Both the position numbers and the translations under genes were made by a program. Below are positions 57,983 to 64,000 of a stretch of 64,000 bases of DNA, piece after piece (the first letter of the stretch is position 1; each line of letters starts with the position of its first letter). Source of the DNA: Aurantimonas sp036549475 (GTDB lineage: Bacteria > Pseudomonadota > Alphaproteobacteria > Rhizobiales > Rhizobiaceae); assembly GCF_036549475.1 (NCBI RefSeq), contig NZ_JAZHLI010000001.1:145098-209097 (forward strand), written 5' to 3'. Under the pieces are notes generated by a model that saw only the letters and a list, made by a program, of their open reading frames with translations, had not been told where the DNA came from and ran no database searches.

Positions 57983-58854
57983 TGGTCGCCCTTCCTGTAG
58001 GTTCGGGTCAGAAACCGATTGATCGTCAGGAGCAACATCGCGACGATAACTAGAGTAATGACACCAAGAGCCGACGCTTTGCCAATCTCAAGCATTCGGA
58101 AGCCGAGTTGATAGGTGTACATCGTCACTGTTTCGGTCGCAGTCCCGGGTCCGCCGCCGGTGAGAACGTAGATCGTGTCGAAGAAGCGGAAGACATCCAT
58201 CAACCGTACGGAAATCGTGAAGATGATCGCCGGAATTAGCGCCGGAATGATGATGTGCCGCAGGATCCGCCAGTTGCTCGCGCCGTCGATCCGGGCGGCC
58301 TCTAGCAGCGAGTTATCCAGGCCTTGAAGTGCGGCATAGAGAATGATCATGATCAGGGGCGTGAAAATCCAGGCGTCTGCGAGGATCACGCTGACCTTTG
58401 CCCAAATCGGGCTACCCAGCCAGTCTGGCGGTTCAATGCCGATCGTAAGCAGCGTTGCGTCGATCAACCCCCAGTTAGATGCCAGCATCCATTTAAGGAA
58501 CAGCGTCGCGACAACGGGCGTGATGATATGAGGCAGGAACAAGAGGGCTGAGAAAAACTTGGTCCCGATGCGGTTGCCGTAAAGCGCCAGTGCCAAGGCT
58601 AGCCCGACGACGAATTCGAGAGCAACGGAACCGAAGGCGATGATGATCGTCGTCCATATCGAATTCCATAGCCGCGCTTCGGACAGGAGGTCAGTATAAT
58701 TCTTCAATCCCACAAACGTCCGAACACCATCTCCCAAATAATAATCGAAGAAACTGAGAAATATAGCGTACCCAAATGGCCAAAGCAGGACGACGGCCAA
58801 CAATCCAAAACTAGGGAGACAGAAGAGCCAGAGGCCCCGTTGCCATCGGACCAT
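57979..58854 (-). CDS. Carbohydrate ABC transporter permease (MalF type)
   Basis: A 291-residue six-helix permease. Its EAA loop is LLEAARIDGASNWRILRHI, and FVGLKNYTDLL follows the first helix, as in UgpA/MalF-type subunits. I chose the ATG at 58854 with GGAG 9-10 nt upstream; the 21 codons before it are not conserved. It lies 71 bp after the binding-protein gene. Confidence 0.92.
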   Translation of the reverse strand: MVRWQRGLWLFCLPSFGLLAVVLLWPFGYAIFLSFFDYYLGDGVRTFVGLKNYTDLLSEARLWNSIWTTIIIAFGSVALEFVVGLALALALYGNRIGTKFFSALLFLPHIITPVVATLFLKWMLASNWGLIDATLLTIGIEPPDWLGSPIWAKVSVILADAWIFTPLIMIILYAALQGLDNSLLEAARIDGASNWRILRHIIIPALIPAIIFTISVRLMDVFRFFDTIYVLTGGGPGTATETVTMYTYQLGFRMLEIGKASALGVITLVIVAMLLLTINRFLTRTYRKGDQ

Positions 58855-58925
58855 TGCGGATACTCCAACAATTTCGAGTTTTGGCTGGCCCGCCGCCGGG
58901 ATACGACAGCAGGCCATTTGGCGAT

Positions 58926-60167
58926 TCAGTTGTTGTAGTAACCGCGGGACGCAAGGAGATCCTCGGTCTCCTTGGCGGCTTGATCGAGCGCAGCCTGCAC
59001 CTCAACCTCGCCCGTCACAGCGCGCAGAACGTGCCGCGTTACGATCTCACCGACATCGTTGAAATCGGCGATTGCCGGGAAGGCCTTGCCACCTTCCAGG
59101 GCGGCGAGGGCGGCCGGATACCAACGGTATTTCTTGGCCAGTTCCTCGTTCTGAAGCACCGACAGCCGCGGCGGCATCGAGAACTCTGCGCCTTTCGTCA
59201 TGCTTTCGACCGAAGTCGCCTCCGCAAGCATGCGGAACATCTCTTCCTTGTCGCCGGAGGAGAATGCCGAAATTGCAAACCCGTCATTCGCCAAGCGTGC
59301 ACCACCGCCGGGAGGCGCGACCCAGTCGATCTTGCCAACCACACGGGACTGTTCGGGATCGTCCATGGCCGCGGCCCGGGTGAACCACTGCAAGCCCATG
59401 GCCGCGAGGCCCTGCTGCAGGTTGATCGTCGATTCGTCGTTCGCATGGGAGGTGAAGCCACGCGGAGCGTACTGCGACATTTCCTTCATGCGGTTAATCG
59501 CGGCGACGCCGGCTTCCTGATTGAAGATCGGACGCCACTCATCATCGAACCATCCGTCACCGACGGCATTCAGGTACCAGTGGGTTTCGTTGAGCGCTGC
59601 ATCGACCGGTTTCAGGGACATGATCGTGCCGGACATGCGGCCTGAGTCGAAGTGCGCGGCCGCATTCTCGTAATCGTCCATTGTCTTCGGCGCAGGCATT
59701 CCCGCCTCGTCGAACAGGTCCTTCCGATAGAAGAAGAGCTCGGTGTTGGTGAGAACCGGCATCGAGTAGATATGGCCATCATAGCTAACTGCGTCGATGA
59801 CGGACTGGGGGAAGTCGTCGAGGTTGTACTCGTCTTTGTACTTTTCCCAGAGCTCATCGAGCGGCTCAAGCCAACCATTGGCGGCAAAGCGCCTGAGTGA
59901 ACTATCGGTTAGATAAAGGACGTCAATAGCGTCGGATTTCGACGACATGGTGATCGAGGCAAGTTCCAGCTCCTTGTCGATCGGCATCAGTTCGACGTTG
60001 ACGCGCCCCTCGGGCAACGCCTTCTGCATGGCGTCGGTATAGTATTCGTTCGGGGGCGAGCGGTGCCCGATGATGCGGATGGCATCCTGCGCAAGCGTCG
60101 GCGCAGTAAATGCTGCTACCAACACGGCTGTGGTTGCGCCTAAAGTCCAATTTCTCGAATGTCTCAT
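58926..60167 (-). CDS. Carbohydrate ABC transporter substrate-binding protein (SBP_bac_1)
   Basis: A 413-residue periplasmic protein. A signal peptide ends near residue 27 (TAPTLAQ-DA). The mature part has DVLYLTDSSLRRFAANGWLEPLDEL and the YSMPVLTNTELFFYRKDLFDEAG block of cluster-D sugar-binding proteins. GGGAGGTAAGA stands before the ATG. It lies 73 bp after the arabinofuranosidase gene, so an arabinose-containing oligosaccharide is a likely ligand (inference from context). Confidence 0.92.
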   Translation of the reverse strand: MRHSRNWTLGATTAVLVAAFTAPTLAQDAIRIIGHRSPPNEYYTDAMQKALPEGRVNVELMPIDKELELASITMSSKSDAIDVLYLTDSSLRRFAANGWLEPLDELWEKYKDEYNLDDFPQSVIDAVSYDGHIYSMPVLTNTELFFYRKDLFDEAGMPAPKTMDDYENAAAHFDSGRMSGTIMSLKPVDAALNETHWYLNAVGDGWFDDEWRPIFNQEAGVAAINRMKEMSQYAPRGFTSHANDESTINLQQGLAAMGLQWFTRAAAMDDPEQSRVVGKIDWVAPPGGGARLANDGFAISAFSSGDKEEMFRMLAEATSVESMTKGAEFSMPPRLSVLQNEELAKKYRWYPAALAALEGGKAFPAIADFNDVGEIVTRHVLRAVTGEVEVQAALDQAAKETEDLLASRGYYNN

Positions 60168-60240
60168 TCTTACCTCCCATTGTAATGAATGATGGGCTTG
60201 GACATCCAAGCCGCTGCTTTTTGTCCGCACCTGTATGGGC

Positions 60241-61752
60241 TTAGCGAACCTCCAGTCTGATAACGTGATACGACAACGGCCCGAGCCGCGCCTTCAACTT
60301 GCCCTCGTCGAGGACTGCCCCCTCCCCCTGCACCGGAGCGATCCGGTCCGGCTCGGCCGCGGAATTGGTCGCGCGCAGATCGTGTCCTTCCATGACCTTG
60401 TGCATGACGATGCGCGTGGCATCGAGCCCGCAGAGGTCCATGGCAAATTCAGCCGTGTCGGTCATGTGCCGGTTGACGATGAAAGCTGTCAGCGTGCCGC
60501 TTTCGCGATCGCGCGTTACTGCCATGTCGATATAGGCGACATCGTCGGCGACCCGGGCATTGTAGGTCGGCGTATCGACCACCGCGTTGAGCGCCTCACC
60601 ACGTCCGTAAAGACTCGCGAATTGGTAGGGCCAGTAGATCGACTGCCGCCAAGCCGGCCCGCCACGTTCGGCGCGGATAGGCGCTATAACGTTGACCAGT
60701 TGCGCAATACAGGCGATCTTCACGCGGTCCGAATTTCGAATGAACTCATTGATCAGGGCGGCAACGAGGAGCGCATCCTCGAAATTGTAATCTTCCTCGA
60801 GCAGCGCCGGCGCCTCGGGCCAGTCCCAGGTCTTCAGCGCATCCTTCTCCTGGTAGCGCTTGTGGTACCAGACATTCCACTCGTCGAAGCAGATATAGAC
60901 GTCGTTTTTCGCCTTCTTCTTGGCCTTTACGAAATCTATAATGCCTCCAACGGTCTTGATGTACCGCCCCATCACGTCGACTTTGGCTAGGAAGTTCAAC
61001 GTGTCGCCGCTACGATTGCCAAAATACTTGTGCAGGGAAATGTAATCGACGTTCTCGTAGCACTCCTCGAGGACCACGCGCTCCCATTCGGGATAGGTCG
61101 GCATCTCGTCATTGCTGGAGCCGCAGGCGATGGTTTCGATGGTCGGATCAAAACCCTTAAGCGCCTTCGCCGTCTCATCGGCGATCCGACCGTAGTCATG
61201 CGCGGTGCGGTGGCCGATCTGCCAGGGGCCGTCCATCTCGTTGCCAAGACACCACATCTTCACGCCATGGGGCTTTTCCACACCGTGAGAGCGTCGCAAA
61301 TCCGACCAGGCGGTCCCGTGGGGATGGTTGACATACTCGATGTACTCGCGTGCATCCTGCAGCGTGCCTGTGCCGAGATTGACGGCCAGCATCAAATCGA
61401 TCCCGGCTCGCTCGCACCACTGTGCGAATTCGTTGACGCCAATCTGATTGCTCTCGCGTGAGCGCCAGGCGAGGTCAAGTCGCATCGGCCGGTCCTCGCG
61501 CGGTCCAATCCCATCCTTCCACTCGTAGGCGGAAACGAAATTCCCTCCCGGATAACGGACGGCGGGCACGTTAAGGTCGCGGACGAGCGCTAGGACGTCC
61601 TTGCGAAAGCCCAGATCGTCGGCTTCAGGATGACCCGGCTCATAAATGCCGGAATAAATTGCGCGCCCGAGATGCTCGATGAACGCCGAATAGATCCGGT
61701 CGTCGATCGTAGCGATCTTGAAGTCACGGTGGACAGTGGCCGAGACCCGCAT
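60241..61752 (-). CDS. abfA: GH51 alpha-L-arabinofuranosidase
   Basis: A 503-residue enzyme, the usual length of intracellular GH51 proteins. The acid/base Glu is in WCLGNEMDGPWQIGH and the nucleophile Glu in ICFDEWNVWYH; AVRYPGGNFVSAYEWKDG and NFEDALLVAALINEFIR are further landmarks, and a C-terminal beta-sandwich ends the protein. No signal peptide: it trims arabinofuranosyl residues from imported oligosaccharides. I chose the second ATG (61752) because GGAGGAAGG lies before it; the upstream ATG (61764) is part of that same sequence. It is the first gene of the transport operon. Confidence 0.93.
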   Translation of the reverse strand: MRVSATVHRDFKIATIDDRIYSAFIEHLGRAIYSGIYEPGHPEADDLGFRKDVLALVRDLNVPAVRYPGGNFVSAYEWKDGIGPREDRPMRLDLAWRSRESNQIGVNEFAQWCERAGIDLMLAVNLGTGTLQDAREYIEYVNHPHGTAWSDLRRSHGVEKPHGVKMWCLGNEMDGPWQIGHRTAHDYGRIADETAKALKGFDPTIETIACGSSNDEMPTYPEWERVVLEECYENVDYISLHKYFGNRSGDTLNFLAKVDVMGRYIKTVGGIIDFVKAKKKAKNDVYICFDEWNVWYHKRYQEKDALKTWDWPEAPALLEEDYNFEDALLVAALINEFIRNSDRVKIACIAQLVNVIAPIRAERGGPAWRQSIYWPYQFASLYGRGEALNAVVDTPTYNARVADDVAYIDMAVTRDRESGTLTAFIVNRHMTDTAEFAMDLCGLDATRIVMHKVMEGHDLRATNSAAEPDRIAPVQGEGAVLDEGKLKARLGPLSYHVIRLEVR

Positions 61753-61776
61753 CCTTCCTCCCATTATATTTGTTTT

Positions 61777-61792
61777 TCGGATTTAAACCCGA
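61777..61792. promoter_or_regulatory. 16-bp near-perfect palindrome upstream of abfA
   Basis: TCGGATTTAAACCCGA pairs with itself except for one position pair. It lies 25 bp upstream of the abfA ATG and next to a TATAAT on the minus strand (complement of 61763-61768). It is a good candidate operator for the ArsR-type regulator encoded immediately upstream. Confidence 0.45.
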
Positions 61793-61846
61793 TTTATCGA
61801 TATGCTCCCAGATATTGATTCCACGGTCAAGCCTGCCCGGGACCGA

Positions 61847-62776
61847 TCAGGGTTCGCTGTGAAGGCGGAGAACGATGTCCTGGTCATAATTGCCGAAGCC
61901 GCGGCCGAAGATATTGATACCTCCCGGATGCCTTGCTTCGGCCTTGACCTCGATGCGCAGCCGGATCGAGCGATGGGCGTCGAGGCGCAGGTCCGTCAGC
62001 CGGACATTGGAAATTTTCACGCCATCGACGTAGGTACCGTTCTCGTTCACGTTCCAGCTTTTGAGCATCCCGTACTGGGAGCCTGCGAGCTTCCACCAAC
62101 TCGGCGTGAACAGACCGCGCTTGTCGCCGAAGTCGCCCGGCGATGTCCATGTGCCCAGTTCGACGCCGTTGATCGAAAGGCTGATATCCGAGGGCCAGAC
62201 GGGGTCTGTTCCGGGCACCTCCGAACTGACTTCGAAGATGACTTCCAGTGCCCGACATTTAGCCTTTACAAGGTTGATGTTGTTCGGGAATTGATACTCG
62301 ACGAAACCGCTGGTGAACCACAGCAGAGCCGTCTTCATCCGGTCCGGCTCGAGGAATGAGGACGGCACGTCCAGCAGGCCGACGACACCTTCTCTCGAAC
62401 AAATCCCGCACGGCGCGGTCACCTCGCAGTGGGAGTAGAGACCAAGCGGCATCGAGACCTCGATGAAGTCGTTGCGACTGGCTTTCAGATCTCGCTGGAA
62501 CGTGACGATGACCTCGTCATAGGCGGCACGGCATATCTTCTGGATCCCCCGACGAGCCTTGCGGGTTTCTGAGAGAACCAGACCCGCTTCCTCAAGAACC
62601 ATTATGTTGGCGGAGACGGATGACTGAGGGAGATCGAGGGTCTCGGCGATCACGTGTACGTTAGTAGGGCCGCTGCGTATCAACAGCCCCAGAATGTCTA
62701 CGCGCGCCGGCGATCCCAGACAACGCAAGACTGATATATCCTTGGCGGGGTCCACCAAGAGGAAATTGCCCGGCAT
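61847..62776 (-). CDS. ArsR-type HTH regulator with a large C-terminal beta-rich domain
   Basis: A 309-residue protein if it starts at 62776. A winged HTH spans about residues 10-95 (ISVLRCLGSPARVDILGLLI, then LPQSSVSANIMVLEEAGLVL). Beyond it lies a long region with CGICSREGVVG (a Cys pair) and a C-terminal jelly-roll-like part (ISLSINGVELGTWTSPGDFGD, WWKLAGSQYG) that resembles a carbohydrate-binding fold. An ATG at 62890 would add 38 residues, but a TTGACA-like -35 lies inside that stretch (complement of 62844-62849), so I prefer 62776. It probably senses a sugar and controls the abfA operon downstream. Confidence 0.72.
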   Translation of the reverse strand: MPGNFLLVDPAKDISVLRCLGSPARVDILGLLIRSGPTNVHVIAETLDLPQSSVSANIMVLEEAGLVLSETRKARRGIQKICRAAYDEVIVTFQRDLKASRNDFIEVSMPLGLYSHCEVTAPCGICSREGVVGLLDVPSSFLEPDRMKTALLWFTSGFVEYQFPNNINLVKAKCRALEVIFEVSSEVPGTDPVWPSDISLSINGVELGTWTSPGDFGDKRGLFTPSWWKLAGSQYGMLKSWNVNENGTYVDGVKISNVRLTDLRLDAHRSIRLRIEVKAEARHPGGINIFGRGFGNYDQDIVLRLHSEP

Positions 62777-63790
62777 CGTTCGCTCGATATCCAAAAATAT
62801 TGTTTCAATCGGAATTCTGGATAGAGAACTTATAGGCGCTGGATTGTCAAACGAGACAGCACCCTTGTCCACTTCCAAGGTGGACCTCATTGAAGGACAG
62901 TTTTGAGCAATGGCCGAGACGATGAGCGCCGATTTATTCGCAGGCGCGGTCTACGCTTTTCCGAACCAGCGCACGAGAAAATCCGCTACCCGCTCTTGAG
63001 AGCGAGATTGATATCGGCTCGTAATGCTCGCCTGAGGCTCGGGCAAGACGATCGGCGCAAACCGCCGCGCGTTCGGCTGAGGCGTTCTTCGACTGTGACT
63101 GACCTCGGTAGAGTGTCGACCGAACGGGGCGCAAGCTCTTTCTGGGCCTCGCGGTGATGCAGCGACAAGGCGCGTTTCCGGAGTGACGACGAGCCTTGGT
63201 CGCGTGCTCTGCGGCCGCTGCCACGGGCCTGATGCCGAAGGGAGGATACTCCGCCAAATAACGCCATAACACTATTCTTCCAGCGTTCTTGGCCATCAGC
63301 ACGCCGGACTGTCGATACACCGACAGATACACCAAACGATACACCGGGCCTAGCCCATCTCGCGACCGAGAACTTTAAACTCAGGAAATTATTTCCTGGG
63401 TTCCGATCATGCGTAGCATCGAGGGCGCGGCGCCAAGATAGGGGAGCGACCGAAAAGCTTATAGCGGTAGGGTCTTTACGCCCGTCCGCCGGCCGCCGTA
63501 GTCCGAACGACATCTTGCAGGTCCGGTACGGCTCGAGCTGCATCCGCGGAGTAATCCCATCACGGCTTTCAAGTTTTATTCGGGCTCCTAGGGGGCACTG
63601 TCCATATGGGTAGAACGGAAGGGGCGCGACGTTCCGCGCCAGATCCACTTCCGCAGGCGCAGATTGGCCATCGCGGCGCCCATACTCCCCTAGGCTCGTC
63701 GAGCGCATCTCGCCGCAATCGAAGATCGGGGTCACACCGTCGGGTCGGATAAGCCGATCAGAGGACTATCGGCGGCTGTGGAAAGATTGG
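62777..63790. other. About 1 kb without a recognisable gene
   Basis: GC content is lower than elsewhere. The longest frame (62986-63735, minus) gives 249 residues beginning MTPIFDCGEMRSTSLGEYG, with no known family, no good Shine-Dalgarno and Arg/Ser-rich second half. I would not call it a gene without homologues. The region lies between the arabinofuranoside operon and IS630 sequence and may be remnant mobile DNA. Confidence 0.35.
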
Positions 63791-64000
63791 CTACACGTGG
63801 TAGTGGATTGACTCCAACGTTTGGAACCCTCGGCTTCGTGCAGCGATGATGGCGTCTGGATCGGCGCGCCAGACGAAGGGCTTCGGCTTTTGGTTGTGCT
63901 CGGCGACGAAGCGGTTGATGGCGGCCTGGAGGTCAGTGACGGAGCAGAACACGCCGTGCTTCAGTCGCCGGCGGGAGAGTTTGGCGAAGAAGCCCTCGAC
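63791..64000 (-). CDS. C-terminal end of an IS630-family transposase (truncated by window edge)
   Basis: The minus strand is open from the window edge to a TAG (complement of 63791-63793) for 69 residues: VEGFFAKLSRRRLKHGVF, then DLQAAINRFVAEHN and PFVWRADPDAI. This is the conserved end of IS630-type transposases, including the Glu of the DDE triad in VEGFF. The rest of the element lies beyond the window. With the IS21/IS3 debris at 52 kb it brackets the sugar-acid and arabinofuranoside catabolic block. Confidence 0.85.
   Translation of the reverse strand, partial: VEGFFAKLSRRRLKHGVFCSVTDLQAAINRFVAEHNQKPKPFVWRADPDAIIAARSRGFQTLESIHYHV

Noticed and set aside
61763..61768. TATAAT as the -10 box of the abfA promoter
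   Set aside because: It would place the transcription start within the Shine-Dalgarno sequence of abfA, leaving no usable leader; no good -35 lies 17 bp upstream.

Overview
The window is GC-rich, densely packed DNA from a free-living or plant-associated alphaproteobacterium, most likely of the Hyphomicrobiales. This placement is an inference from codon usage and gene families (AmiC/AmiR regulation, several ABC importers, IS701/IS21/IS630 elements); nothing in the window identifies a species. An undetermined base at 36779, flanked by two identical 119-bp copies, marks a scaffold join, so this is draft sequence.

Layout. (1) 0-8 kb: the tail of a Pro/Ala-rich protein and a carbohydrate cluster: a GT2 enzyme with a Cys-rich head, two GT4 enzymes, a sucrose-phosphate synthase fused to its phosphatase, a second GT2 and a MurG-like transferase. 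(2) 8.2-16.3 kb: a tightly overlapping minus-strand operon amiC-amiR-dppC-dppB-binding protein-formamidase-dppDF. Its leader holds a promoter followed by an intrinsic terminator, as expected for AmiR (ANTAR) antitermination. (3) 16.7-21.3 kb: an exported TPR protein and a GAF-PAS-GGDEF-EAL protein. (4) 21.3-28.6 kb: a second amide-type import system: XRE regulator, binding protein, LivHMGF and an amidase. (5) 28.9-33 kb: a secreted protein of unknown function, a PelA-like gene cut by an IS701-family element, and an 80-bp repeat. (6) 33.2-44 kb: acetolactate-synthase-type enzyme, class C beta-lactamase, homoserine-dehydrogenase-like enzyme, a frameshifted small secreted protein, and an RND pump with its TetR regulator. 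(7) 44-52 kb: alpha/beta hydrolase, isochorismatase-like hydrolase, LysR, pirin, a DUF5996-acetyltransferase fusion, an NTF2-like protein, a LuxR regulator, and decayed metallo-beta-lactamase-fold and SDR genes. (8) 52.1-52.9 kb: insertion-sequence debris (IS21 istA, probably IS3) and the second copy of the 80-bp repeat. (9) 52.9-62.8 kb: a sugar and sugar-acid catabolic block: four-carbon acid kinase, DeoR regulator, PdxA2, a carbohydrate ABC importer, a GH51 arabinofuranosidase and an ArsR-type regulator. (10) 62.8-64 kb: about 1 kb with no recognisable gene, then the end of an IS630-family transposase.

How the genes work together. Two independent import-plus-hydrolysis systems (regions 2 and 4) suggest scavenging of nitrogen from small amides. 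Region 9 would import and trim arabinofuranosyl-containing plant glycans and, separately, break down D-threonate or D-erythronate through kinase plus PdxA2. Region 1 can make free sucrose with one polypeptide, and its other glycosyltransferases may modify a sugar product. Insertion sequences, dead genes and lower-GC patches between 30 and 64 kb show that this half has been assembled and eroded by transfer. No tRNA gene, rRNA gene or CRISPR array was seen.
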